A stretch of DNA of 64,000 bases. Origin: Amoebophrya sp. A120 (lineage: Eukaryota; Sar; Dinophyceae; Syndiniales; Amoebophryaceae). Shown in pieces: positions 1 through 9,768 of this stretch. The stretch lies in the NCBI GenBank assembly GCA_905178155.1, contig CAJINV010000002.1, positions 10,710,709-10,774,708 of the forward strand, read 5' to 3'. A program made the position numbers and the translations under genes. The notes below the pieces were generated by a model. The model was not told the origin of the DNA and did no database searches. It worked only from the letters and a program-made list of their open reading frames with translations. The first letter of the stretch is position 1. Every line of letters begins with the position of its first letter.

Positions 1-1
1 G

Positions 2-136
2 GGACAGCGAAAATCCGCCGGCGGAAATCCCGGGGACTGGGAAAAAGTCGAGTCTCGATCGCAGCCCGGGCGATTTTACTACGTCAATAAGCGGACGGGT
101 GCCAAGCAATGGGAAAAACCAGAAGGCGTGGCGTGA
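2..136 (+). CDS. C-terminal end of a WW-domain protein (partial, enters from left edge)
   Basis: Reading from base 2 gives about 44 residues ending at a TGA (134-136). They form a recognisable WW domain: DWEKVESRSQPGRFYYVN, then tgakQWEKP. It has both signature tryptophans, the aromatic pair (FYY) and the C-terminal proline. WW domains bind proline-rich peptides and are common in splicing and transcription proteins. Here the domain sits at the extreme C-terminus, with only three residues (GVA) after the EKPE. The rest of the gene lies outside the window, so the host protein cannot be named. No ATG belongs to this piece; it is a 3' fragment or last exon. The domain call is strong, the gene identity unknown. 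Confidence 0.8.
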   Translation, partial: GQRKSAGGNPGDWEKVESRSQPGRFYYVNKRTGAKQWEKPEGVA

Positions 137-832
137 GGAGTCGATCTGGCCCGGCTTTATTTTTTTTTCTTTTGAGACAGCACTTTGTTACAATTTTACT
201 TAAAAATTACTTATTGCGCATTGATGTCAATTTATTACGACGCGCTGCTGTCTTTGCAGCAGCGACGGCAGCAGCCCTCTGCCAAAGGATGTAGAGGCTG
301 CTGCGCCTCCATCGCAGCTTCTCTTCGCTGTGTTGGATTATCTACCTTTTGTTAAGACATCGTCATTCGAGGAATTTGCTGTGATTTTTTCACAGCAGCT
401 CGAGTTATGTTTATTGTTTGGTCAGCATATTGGTCCGAGACGAAAAGTGCCTTGTATGTCATTGTGGATTGCATTCTTTGGTGATTAGATTCTTTGTATG
501 TAGACTTTTGTAACAAAGGTTCTGCTCGACTAGCAGAAAAGCCATTCAACGGCACCTGACGCACCAGCGCGTGAAGGTTTTTTTTGCGAAGATGTCGAAC
601 GTGTTTTGAGTTCGACAGCCCTAGATTTATTCTGCGTTCGCGTTCGGTGTTGTGTCGACTCGTGCGAGAGGGAGAGTAGTTGCGAATCGCACATTTCATC
701 TTCAAGCGAGAGAAGCGACTCGCTGAAAGGAGTATTCTAAATGAGCAGGACTTCCTCGGAAATATCCATCTCGCAGTTCTTGTTTAAAAGTGTTTGCTTT
801 TCGCCCCCTTAGAACACGAAACCGACGAAATT
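137..832. other. Intergenic, no supported gene
   Basis: This stretch has T-rich tracts and stops in all + frames. A minus-strand open frame of 117 codons (352-705) has low-complexity, Arg/Ser-rich content and no family resemblance, so I do not call it. It probably holds the 3' UTR of the WW-domain gene and the 5' region of the next gene. Confidence 0.6.
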
Positions 833-1775
833 ATGCCGCTGCAACTTGCCGTCCCTCCGCAGATTCGGGTTCTGCAACCCGTTCCCCCCGTCGGCGAAAC
901 CGGTGGGCTGATCGACGGGTCGGCGATTCTGAACAAAAAGGTCCCCTACGGCTGCCCCTGCGCGGGACGTGGCTCCGCGGTTGCGCACAATGCCATTCAA
1001 AACGCGCTCGCAACGGCCACGAAACAGTTTTACCTTACGCGACAGGCTGCCGACGATCTCGCGGCGACGACCAAGGAGAGCGAGATAAGGCAGCTGGCGA
1101 AGCGAGCGGGGGCCTACGGTATAAATCTGTTGCCATATTAGGATCAGACATTCGAGGAGTTATTTTTGCATTGCAGTGGGAATTTGCGTGAAGTTGATTG
1201 TCTTCGAGCACTACACGTTGAAGAAAAGAACTTTAGTCTTCCGTGTTTTTAATCCCTTCGACGCGGTTGCATTTTTCATTCCAAACCGACAGCACACGAT
1301 TTGGAGTTTTTGGGGCGGAGTATGGCAATGGTACTGAAGATGCCGGTTGCGGTGAACCCTCCCTTTCTTCCCTTCGACATGAAAATGGCAAAAACCAGCA
1401 GCGACAAGCAGGTGGACGCCGCCGCGGCGGCTGACGCTGCGCCGGGGGAGGCGAAGGCCGAGGAGGATGCAGAAGTCAAGGCGGCAAGCTTTGGGGAAGC
1501 TGCGGTGGCTGCATGGGCAATAGTATCAAGGTTTGCAGCGAAGTCTGGTGATGAAAATGCACGTAGATTAGACGACGAAAAAGATAAACATCCATTTCAA
1601 AGAAAAAGAAGAAGAAAGCAAAAAAACTTTTTTCTTGCCTCCTGCGATTCTCTCTTTTTGTAAAAATCATTTTCAACTTTCTGAGATTGAGAGCATGCTG
1701 CTGAGTTTCTTCGTGTAAAATTTTCAGTCCAACCAGCTCGAGGAATTTGTCGCGAAACGTAGTCCGCAAGAGTAA
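833..1775 (+). CDS. Small hypothetical protein, probably three exons
   Basis: Exon 1 starts at ATG 833 and runs to about 1118. It includes a short Gly/Cys patch (YGCPCAGRG) and an Ala/Lys-rich helix. A GT-AG intron 1119-1292 (GGTATAAAT to CCGACAG) keeps the frame and leads into a second exon with an Ala/Glu/Lys-rich segment (aaaaadaapgeakaeedaev). The second exon's frame runs on to a TAA near 1663 through a poly-Lys/Arg stretch that looks intronic. A better end is a short last exon after the TTTTCAG near 1727, encoding NQLEEFVAKRSPQE and stopping at TAA 1773-1775. The second donor site is not certain. I recognise no family. The signal for a real gene is the phase-consistent first intron plus sensible amino-acid composition; the exact model is tentative. 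Confidence 0.4.
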
Positions 1776-2209
1776 TGAATGAACAAAATTTTTGCGAGTG
1801 TCTCTTTTTAAGTGTAACGCATCTAGATGGAAAAGCAAATGGCAGAAGCAAAAACCGACCGGCGGTACGGGAATGGGAGTTAGCAGCCTCATCTTGTGTC
1901 CGCCGTCTCTGAAATGTCGTTGCAGTGCAGATCTTGAAGCTGCGGGACAGTTCCACTTTCGTTTGCACTACACCGTGACCACGACTCACGGAGCAAGATC
2001 AGAGAAAGATTCCTAGTGATCTACTTCTCAAGTCTGCATCAGCAATCGTTTATTTTTCGTCGGTCATAGTGATATGCTGCTCCTAGTAAGCTATTGGATT
2101 ATTCGCTCCTGAGCTGCCCGCCGCCCTGGCTGCAGCCGCAAGTGGTGACCACGCACCACGACAACGATCACAAATATTTTTCGGCTGCCTTCTTTCACTA
2201 AAATATAAG
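1776..2209. other. Intergenic, nothing recognised
   Basis: About 430 bases between the small hypothetical gene and the Mpv17-like gene. I see no conserved reading frame, RNA gene or repeat. The last 150 bases before ATG 2210 probably hold the transcript leader. Confidence 0.5.
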
Positions 2210-2992
2210 ATGTCTGCGTACGCTATCGCCGGACTGCAGAGCGGGACGATCCTCACCATTGCGGACGTTCTGACCCAGGTGGGCATTGACGGGAAGCGCA
2301 TTGGTGCCATACCGAGGTTGCCCTGGCAGAACAACCAGGAAAATACGAAAAACACCGCCCAAGGAGGATCTTCTTCATCTTCCTCTTCGTCCAGCCATGT
2401 AAACGCGGCCGAGCACTACAATCCGGACCGCACGCTTCGCTGGGCCGGTGCAGGGCTGTTGATACACGGGCCCTATTTCAAGTTCACGTTTGGCAAAATA
2501 GACGGGTTTTTCGCGAACTCGCCGCTCAACCTGCGAACGGTGTTGCTGAAAACCGCAACGGCACAATTCACTGTATAGAAATACGTATTTCATCGGGAGG
2601 TGGAAGATTTTTTGATACGCAAATTGAAAATGAAGAGGATCAAGATACGATGCGTTTCGGTTGATTTCACGACTAGAGAGGAACGCATAATTTTGTACTA
2701 CGCGCTATACAACAAAAATTTCTAGGCCTTCCCGGGTTACCTCGCCCTTCTTTTCACGTATATGGGCCTTGCAGAGGGAATCCGCAACCAGGACGAGCTG
2801 TGGCAAAAGGTGTACAAAAGAGTGCCGGAAGCGTTCGCCGCCGGGTGCGTTTTTTGGCCAGTGGCGAACACGTTCAATTTCACGTTTGTCCCCGCGAGCT
2901 ACCGAGTGCCCTACCTCGCATCCTGCGGCTCCGTGTGGGGCATTGTGCTATCATGGCTCAACGCGCGAGATAGCAACCAGGAGGGAAAATAA
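2210..2992 (+). CDS. Mpv17/PMP22-family integral membrane protein
   Basis: Two exons, 2210-2572 and 2726-2992, flank a GT-AG intron of 153 nt. Together they give 630 nt, a 209-aa protein ending in TAA. The N-terminal part carries GLQSGTILTIADVLTQVGID, as in Mpv17 proteins (start of helix 1, 'gDvltQ'). It then has a Ser-rich insert (about residues 50-65), followed by tLRWAGAGLLIHGPYF, matching the family's 'R...GlliHGP..h.WY' signature. Exon 2 contains the diagnostic C-terminal run FWPVANTFNFTFVPASYRV and an LSWLNA ending. The family forms small multi-spanning proteins of mitochondrial inner and peroxisomal membranes, thought to be channels or to affect metabolite balance. The exact substrate is unknown. 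Length is normal for the family apart from the Ser-rich insert. The join TAQFT|AFPGYL restores the helix. Confidence 0.88.
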
Positions 2993-3474
2993 GGCGATGC
3001 ACGAAAGATTATACTCTCCGAAATGGAACGAAACAATAGCAATACTCTCTAAAACGTGTAATAAAAGGGAAACGCAACAAGAGGAATGAAGGTCCTCGAT
3101 CGAGCAGGAAGCAGTGTACTCGTTCCTTCGACCGCGCGCGCACTGACATTCTGAGAATACAAGTGATTCTCGTAAAGAAAGCTGCTGAGCGCATCAGATG
3201 CGTGATATGTAAATCCTGGTGAAGCAGTAGCATCTGATGTGTGATTCCTGCAGCCTGGTATTTCCCGCGTTCACGACGTACTGTGTCATGAAACATAAAT
3301 GTTCGTCCTTGCGTCGGAGAGAGGAGCTGTAGCTGAGTATTGCAGTGCGAGTCACGTCCATCGAGAGGACGAGAGTGGAAGATCTAGTTTTTCGAGTAAC
3401 GGAAGGTGCAAAAGCTGTTGTGTTTCTGAAACCACCAAAAAAGCATCAGCACAAGAATCAAGATACACTTATCC
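2993..3474. other. Intergenic, nothing recognised
   Basis: 482 bases between the Mpv17-like gene and the secreted repeat protein. No exon or repeat is supported. Sequence just 5' of ATG 3475 is A-rich, as before several genes here. Confidence 0.5.
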
Positions 3475-5249
3475 ATGGAGGTCTCCGCCGAACTCCGGGT
3501 GCATAGCCCATATTCGCTGGTACTGGCGGCCGCGGCCTGCTTGATGGCGTTTGGCAAGCTGCCCGGCTGCGGGGTGCTGGCCGTGAAGAACGATGATGCC
3601 GTTGCAACAGCACGCGCTGCTGAGAAACACGAGCAAGCAACGCGGGAGATGGAGTTGACCACGGGTGGAAGCCAAAGGGAGCTGCGTGACGTGCCCGAAG
3701 ATGATGATGGCGCTCCGCGCGACCATGCGGAAGCGGGAGCGGATGCTTCGCTTCTTGACGTGCGGGAAGGAACTTCTACGTGGCGCGAAGGACCAGCAGA
3801 ATCTCCTACATCGGGATCACACGGGATACACCACACTAAACACGTGGACCTGATGAGTGGAGAAGAATCACTGTACATGGGGAAGACCGGGAAAAACGCG
3901 ATTCCCCTAGAGAATGGTGTCGCCTGCGTTGTAGGAGATGACGACGTCCGGAATAAGGAATGGAGCAAAGAGGAGGTCTTCAATCTTATCGACAGGTCAA
4001 GAAAGAAGCATAGGGGGCGGATGGGACAAGTTGCCGCGGCCCTGCATTTGTCCCACGCCATCAAAGATGAAACTGAACTTGTAGTGACAGCAGGCGGTAG
4101 TGAAGGAGTGCTTGCTCACGAAGTTTCTGTCAGGAGGGGGTTGTCGAAAACAAAGGAGAGGCACGTGGTCTACGTGAAAACTTGAACGTGCAAAGCAGAA
4201 AACGACCTTCGTGAATTCAACCTGTTGCACTTCGTTAAGACGCAGAGCCACGAATACTTCAAGTTGAAGGTTGCTGGACACACTTTTCGCTTCAGAACGC
4301 AATATCGTTTAACAATGGACTCGCGGCACTACCTCGACCATGGCGCTGGAAAAGTGATGCATGGCAACGATTCTTTGTACAGCAAGGTCCTGAAGTCATC
4401 GTGGAGAGACAGGGGGCTCCGTATTCCGAAAAAGACTACAGGGGACTCCGTATTCCGAAGTACATCTCGCGTGACCAGCAAGGACGTACGCGATTGGGCA
4501 AAAGCGCAAGGGATAGAGGTACAAGTAATTCGCAGAAATTTCCATCGTCATTGCGAAGGACCTCCCGGAACTTAAGTGAACATGCTTTCAGTTACCTATT
4601 GCGCTTCTGGTGATGCTGTAGTGGTTAATTTGTGAAAAAAAATTGTTAGATTAAGTCCCACGATCTGGTCTTGACTGACGATCTTGGAGAAAGTGGAGTG
4701 CTTGCACATGTGGTCGAACGGGAGCATCGCCTGCCGGAACCGCATGTCATCTATGCGCATGTGGACGTGAGTATGGATCCGGATACCAAGAACTATCGAC
4801 AGAATCATGCGCTTACCGAGGAAGTGCTTACCGAGGAGGTGCTTACCGAGGAGGTGTGGGAACCAGAATCCGAAGGCGACTATTTTCATTTTGTATTAGC
4901 TCGAGCCCACCCGCCCCGCCACTACGTTCCGAATTTTTCCAGGGAAGACATATACCTTGTGAAGCGCGTCGGCACATACGACGCCAAAACAAAGGACATA
5001 GACTTCGTATCTTCTTCTAAAAAGTCGATCCACAACCCAGACCATCAGGCAAACGAAGACGGCGCATCATTTTCGTCGCTGGAACTCCAGGGCAGGAGCA
5101 CGAACGAAATTACCGGGGAGGAGGCGCATGGGACCAAGCTGCACGCGCTGGACACGGACAAACCGGTCTTGCTCGAAGATGGAGCCGAGTTTGCGGCCAC
5201 CGATGAGGCGGTTCCGGAGCTGGACGAGGGGGTGGTCGATTTGCGCTGA
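3475..5249 (+). CDS. Secreted protein with two diverged internal repeats, three exons
   Basis: Model: 3475-4173, 4246-4518 and 4650-5249, total 1572 nt, 523 aa, TGA stop. Both introns are GT-AG and phase 0 (72 and 131 nt). The N-terminus has a signal-peptide-like core (SLVLAAAACLMAFGKLPGCG), so the product is probably secreted or enters the secretory pathway. Residues from about 198 and from about 325 form a repeat: IKDETELVVTAGGSEGVLAH is paralleled by IKSHDLVLTDDLGESGVLAH. Each is followed by HVVYV / HVIYAHV, then a YFKLKVAGH / YFHFVLARAH strand. Exon 2 also has a short basic helix, TSKDVRDWAKAQGIE. The C-terminus is acidic. If the first small intron were not removed, a TGA at 4183 would end the protein after repeat 1. 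I recognise no family. In a parasitic lineage an effector role is conceivable but is only a guess. Confidence 0.6.
4812..4856 (+). repeat. 15-bp tandem repeat, three units, in coding sequence
   Basis: Three copies of CTTACCGAGGAGGTG (first copy with one A/G change) encode LTEEV three times in the third exon of the secreted repeat protein. The unit is a multiple of three, so copy number can change without breaking the frame. Confidence 0.9.
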
Positions 5250-6383
5250 AACGTGGTGTAAATAGCAGCGCACGCGCTGCGGATCGGGGCCGGGGGAGGA
5301 TCAAGTTTGTCTTGCTGCGTTGATTCCACGCGAGACGAGGTAAGTGCAAGTCGAAGCGACTGGTCTCGTGTTTTTGCTGTGGTCGCGTCGCGTGGATTTT
5401 AGATTTTTTTAGATTGTCGGATGTTGCAAGACATACCATCAGAGCGAATGCGCTGCTCGCATACAAACAAACTGAAAGTGTAGCACTTTTTGAAAAGTTT
5501 TGAAACAAATCAACCGACTCTAAAAAGTCTGACTCTCACTGAGGCATTGCCATGCTCGAAGCACTTCGACGGATCACGAAATTGTAAAACTCACACATGT
5601 CTCGATTCGTTTCGAAAGATCCATACGGATGATGAACAGAAAAGCAGAGGATCTAATCACAAATTGCGCTCTGGTCATTGAATCGTTTGCAATCAGGAAA
5701 GACCGAGCCGGCGTCCTGGACAAAAAGATAGAAAAAAAGATCCAAAAAGCAACAGCACAAAATTTTGCGATAGTGTAGTTGGAACATTTCAGATTGATGA
5801 GATCGTGCTTATCAGCACATTCTTGTCCATTCAAATTGAAGAGAAGGTCATTGGTGTCAATGCTCAAATTTAATACGATCCAGCAGGACAAAGATCAACT
5901 TGCTCGTGGTTCAAGATCTTTCTCAGTGACGCGCAGGATACAAAACAATGCTCCAGCACACAAAGCGGGAACTGAAAAAAGTTCCCTGAAAAATCTTCTA
6001 TCAGCCCCACCAACAGGCTATTGCGGCGAAAAAAGGAACATGCGAAGAATGAAAATTAGAAGTAGAAAGAGCAAACATAACACTTGGCGATGATCATACC
6101 TTAGAAGAATTTTAACCAAGAGTAGTCCAGCTATTGACTCAGAGGTTTCTGCGGAGACGAGAGTGGAAGTGAGTAAACAAATCGTAAGTCTAAACCTCGA
6201 GTGCTGTGTTTACAGGAGAGAATGGCCAAGAACCAATTTAAGGAGTAACTTGAAACTACGCATACAACGCTTGACACCAACAACATCCTGAGCCTACTTC
6301 AAGTACAACAATCGATCTGATTTCCCTCCAAAGCGAATCATCCAATTTAGACACTGTACATCCAAAGCTCCGCCCCCCCCCCT
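5250..6383. other. Intergenic, about 1.1 kb, no supported gene
   Basis: The + frames are broken by frequent stops. The longest frames (5490-5681 and 5779-6093) have unremarkable composition and no family resemblance. T/A-rich from about 5390 onward. I see no repeat or RNA gene. Confidence 0.5.
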
Positions 6384-7568
6384 ATGCCGCTGGTTGAATG
6401 CGCGGCCCCGGTGGCTTCGACCGCCAGCAAGTACGCCGGAAAGGTGACGTGGCAGGACAGCAGTCTGCAGAAGGTGTGGAATGGCAAGTTCTGGGTGACC
6501 ACGCGACTTTCTACCGTGAACGGGTTGGCCAACCGACAAAAGGACAAGGACCGCGTGGAGCAGACCCTCGGGCTGCCGGAGTTCGGGCGCCCGGACATCG
6601 TGCTGAAATGGAGCAAGCTCGTCGGCACGTCCGAGGTCCGGTGCGAGGACCGGTTTTTGCCGAGCGACGTGCGGGATCAGATGGACGCGGAGATGAAAAG
6701 GAGCAACGGTGAAGGCCACAACGGCATTACAAAAACATCCTCGTCGTCTTCCCCGAGCAACTTGACCCGCGCGGGTGCGGCTAGTTCCACCTGCCCGCAC
6801 GACTTCCCGCAGCAAAGTCCGGGCACCCCGAGCACCTCCGCCAGCACGCCCACCAAAAACGGCAACGACCCAACAAATTTGTTCGCGCGGCAGCACTCCA
6901 CCGGAGGTTCTTCCTGCGGCGGGTCGGCGGTGTCGGAGGACTACTGCAGCGGCACTAACTTGACGTGCGACAGCGGTACCAACGTTGACAGCCAAACGTC
7001 CTGCGAACCGCAGATCGTCGCGTTCGGGTACGAAAGGATCGTGTACGGCGACCACGGGCCGTACGTGGAGCTGGCCGCGCACCAGATCAACTGGGAGGCA
7101 TTTCCGTTTTTTCACGAGAAGCCGGGCTACAGCTACTACGACGAGTATTATGCGAAAAACAAGATCATGCTGTATGCCCAGAAGAAATTTGTGACAAACA
7201 AGAAGTCGCCGCCCAAGACCGGCCAGTACTCGACGGACAACCAACGGCCGGAGGGTTACGCAAACTACGTCCCGGGCTGTTTTTACATCGCCGCCGACGC
7301 GACGGTGCTGATGGCAGAAACCGCCGGGGGAAAGCCGCTCGTGCAGCAAAGAAGTCCACCTCATCAACAGGAACAGAAAATAGAAGAGGAAACTGTGCGG
7401 CAGCGGGGGAATCTAGGCGTTGGTGAAGTGGTAAGTAGGCCCCAATTTCTCAGCGACAACATCCCGGGCGAGGGGCAACAAACGGCGAAAGAAATGAATC
7501 TGCCTGCTGTAGCCACAACAGCTTGGAACGTCAATGCCGTGGCCTTCGTGCCCAGCTGGGAAAGGTAG
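6384..7568 (+). CDS. Conserved-looking protein with C-terminal PAM2-like motif
   Basis: A single open frame of 394 codons from ATG 6384 to TAG 7566-7568. The first 110 residues (KVTWQDSSLQKVWNGKFWVT, then RVEQTLGLPEFGRPDIVLKW) look like a folded domain. A Ser/Thr/Gly-rich linker (about 120-205) is followed by a second ordered block: VAFGYERIVYGDHGPYVELA, WEAFPFF, YYDEYY, RPEGYANYVPGCFYIAADA. I do not recognise either block. The last 12 residues, WNVNAVAFVPSW, match the PAM2 consensus (LNxNAxxFVP), a peptide that binds the MLLE domain of poly(A)-binding protein. A GTAAGT at about 7430 could be a donor, so the segment before the motif may be partly intronic; but the motif is read in the unspliced frame. 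The motif suggests a role in mRNA metabolism, by inference only. Confidence 0.7.
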   Translation: MPLVECAAPVASTASKYAGKVTWQDSSLQKVWNGKFWVTTRLSTVNGLANRQKDKDRVEQTLGLPEFGRPDIVLKWSKLVGTSEVRCEDRFLPSDVRDQMDAEMKRSNGEGHNGITKTSSSSSPSNLTRAGAASSTCPHDFPQQSPGTPSTSASTPTKNGNDPTNLFARQHSTGGSSCGGSAVSEDYCSGTNLTCDSGTNVDSQTSCEPQIVAFGYERIVYGDHGPYVELAAHQINWEAFPFFHEKPGYSYYDEYYAKNKIMLYAQKKFVTNKKSPPKTGQYSTDNQRPEGYANYVPGCFYIAADATVLMAETAGGKPLVQQRSPPHQQEQKIEEETVRQRGNLGVGEVVSRPQFLSDNIPGEGQQTAKEMNLPAVATTAWNVNAVAFVPSWER

Positions 7569-8583
7569 GCGCGAGCGTTCTTTGGCTCGTAGTGTCGCCG
7601 CAGCGACCAAAAAGTGACAGCAGCGCAAAGTGCACTTCTCTTCAAAAGCGATGCTATGAAATAAACTTACGCGGCCTCTTGCAATGGCCTACCGATAACG
7701 CGGATCAAAAAACGACAATGTAGTAATGCGACCATATTAAACGACTTAGCAGGGAACTGTAGACGCATCCAACTGGGCCCGCAGCAGATCGAATTCGAAT
7801 TCTAAAAGCGTCCAGGCCAGGGAAGTTATTCGCGCAGTTCTTGAATGACGATTCGACTTCCATAAAAAGTGTTCGTAAGATGACAAGATAGGCAGCAGGT
7901 TCACAGAATGGGTAAGCAAACCGCTCTCGGTATGCTTGAGGAGCATAATTCCAAGTCGTATGTTTTTTCTTCAAAATCATGATGCGCGCTTTTGTGCCGG
8001 AGAAGTCGAGAAGTTAGAATTGATTTCTTTTGCAGGACCCCCATCGCGACAGTGTACACAACACATTCATGGTTTACTTTTGTTTTTAACTGTCACTTGG
8101 TTTCAAAAAATCATCATCGCACTGTAGGCGCAGGCAGTACATGGAATTCATCATATTAACAACTGGATGCTGGTGATAGGCGTGCGCGTTTTTTTCGTGC
8201 CCAAAACAGTGCGAGGTGATCGCTGGGGCTACCCTAGTTCAGGCCAGGATATTAAGTAGTTGAGAGGTACTACCAGCAGAGCGTTTCTAGCTTTGCGCAA
8301 TCTATTCGATAACAGGCATTGTGGGTTTATTTCGCAATTTATTCTTCTGGTATTTCTGTTTCGAGAAGATATTACCGGTTCGCAAACCTCTAAACGCAGG
8401 ACACACAGTAGAAATCAAATAGGACATGAACTTAAAATGGCGGGCCGTATTTCTCCACGCGGAAACTGAAGTAGATTCGCCGTTATTCACTAGCACGATT
8501 TCGGAAGATCATCGACAAGACTCGGACCAGCAATTTGAGAAAGCGTTCTCTACCACCAGGCTCACACAAGAAAAGCATCTACC
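7569..8583. other. Intergenic, about 1 kb, no supported gene
   Basis: No reading frame here shows family resemblance or codon-like composition. I see no tandem repeats or RNA genes. It separates the PAM2-motif gene from the introner-split gene at 8584. Confidence 0.5.
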
Positions 8584-9736
8584 ATGGCGACGTCGAGCAG
8601 TAGCAGTGTCGTCGCTCCGCCCCAAGTCGCGACGTTCCAACGAATACGAACCCTGTGGCCGATATGGGAGTGTCAGGATTGAAATCGACAAAGTTGAAAT
8701 AACTTGTAATGCATAAAATCGATCCCAGTTGGAAGCCCAATTTTCAAGCGGTGCATGACAAATTTCGGGGCCGTCTAAATCCAGTTTGTCATGCTGTTTA
8801 GGGAGAAAAGGTTTCTTTTGTCATGCTACATTAGCAGCTCTGCCGTAGACCCCAAGCAGGCTGACAGTCGGCCTCACTTGCCGCCCCTGCAAGAGAGGCA
8901 CTTCTTGCCTTGCAATTTACGCATGAGAAAGAGAAACTATTTCAACTTTGACGATTTCAATCCTGACGCATCCATAGCCGAGTGCGCAGCTGACGGACGA
9001 CGAAATGTTCAAACTCGCGCACCAAATGGAGCACGGCCCCATCATATGAAATGTAAAAATGTCTGGGTCTGGAAGATTCTGACACTTGTCATGCACGTTT
9101 TGCATGAGCCATGATGTCTGTGATGCATACCCTAGCAATACGGATTTTTTGACGGCTTCTTGATGCCTATTCCGCATGACAAATGCCTTCTCAGCGTAGC
9201 AAAAATTGCATTCCTTTTGGTACTCATGCAATGCAGATTTTTCTGGAATCCAAATGCAGCATCACAAGTTGCATTCTTCCAGACCCAGACATTTTTACAT
9301 TTGATACATCATTTCCCCGCCGCAGGGCCGGTACGAGTGGAACCAGGCAACCGGGGGCGGCGTGCTGATCACGTTTCCCTCCTACATCGAGAAGTGCTGC
9401 AACGTGCACTGGAAGGTGGAGTGGTTGCGGGTGCAGCAGAAGGAAGGGTGCAAGTTCCAGGGACACAGCTCGGACCTGGGCCCCCACCCGGACACGGGTG
9501 TAGAGGACCCGGACAAGGAGGAGTGGACGGCGAATTTCCGCATCCAACCGCACCGCCTGGGCTACATGCGGAGGAAAGCGGGCGAGGACGTGATGATAGA
9601 GCTCAACTACCCCGGCCGCTTCAACGTGGAGGCGTGGCTGATTCACAAAGACAACGACAAAGTGGTCACACCCGTCACGAGCCGCTTGTACGAGGTGGTC
9701 AACATTGGCGGAAGACAGGCCGCGGCAGCCGGGTAG
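8584..9736 (+). CDS. 188-aa hypothetical protein split by two introners
   Basis: Exons 8584-8662, 8982-9044 (or 9045) and 9312 (or 9313)-9736 sum to 567 nt: 188 aa plus TAG. The joins are clean. LWP|SAQLTDDEMFKLAHQMEH crosses the first junction and HGPII|SPPQGRYEWNQATG the second, though no single genomic frame spans either. The body includes VLITFPSYIEKCCNVHWKVE, MRRKAGEDVMIELNYPGRFN and EAWLIHKDND. That pattern of alternating strands with conserved-looking aromatics suggests a beta-rich folded domain. I do not recognise the family. The N-terminal 15 residues are Ser-rich. Both introns are transposon-like elements with inverted-repeat ends and 5-bp duplications (GCCGA and CATCA), described separately. 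A perfect hairpin lies just after the stop codon. Confidence 0.78.
8663..8981 (+). mobile_element. Introner, family 2 (TATGGGAGTGTCAGGAT ends)
   Basis: A 314-bp body plus one 5-bp duplicate. Left end TATGGGAGTGTCAGGATTG; right end is its diverged reverse complement (CAATCCTGACGCATCCATA). Flanked by GCCGA on both sides (8658-8662 and 8977-8981). The inverted repeat extends inward to TTGAAATAACTTG / ...CTATTTCAA. The interior holds GCATGACAAA and two TTTGTCATGC words. Removal with one GCCGA restores the host frame. No register gives GT-AG: the options across the duplication are GC-TA, CC-AG, CG-GC, GA-CC, AT-CG and TA-GA. Confidence 0.88.
9045..9311 (+). mobile_element. Introner, family 1 (TGTCTGGGTCTGGAAGA ends)
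   Basis: 267 bp including one duplicate. Left end TATGAAATGTAAAAATGTCT then GGGTCTGGAAGA. The right end is a near-perfect reverse complement ending in CATTTTTACATTTGATA. Direct repeat CATCA (9040-9044 and 9307-9311; extends to CATCAT). The interior has CTTGTCATGC and GCATGACAAA. Excision joins GGC CCC ATC AT|T TCC in the frame of the flanking exons. Splice-site dinucleotides are non-canonical in every register. Confidence 0.9.
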
Positions 9737-9739
9737 AAA

Positions 9740-9768
9740 TCATCAGATCGTCGCATTTGATCTGATGA
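9740..9768 (+). other. Perfect 10-bp hairpin just after a stop codon
   Basis: TCATCAGATC, a 9-nt loop, then GATCTGATGA, starting three bases after the TAG of the 188-aa gene. Such a structure in a 3' UTR could affect RNA 3'-end formation or stability. No function is shown by sequence alone. Confidence 0.6.

Noticed and set aside
352-705. Minus-strand 117-codon frame as a gene
   Set aside because: Low-complexity composition, no family resemblance, and against the gene direction of the region.
4460-4520. Lsr2-type bacterial DNA-binding domain (TSKDVRDWAKAQGIE)
   Set aside because: The short helix resembles the Lsr2 tail, but it is part of an internal repeat whose other copy lacks the pattern; chance similarity is more likely.
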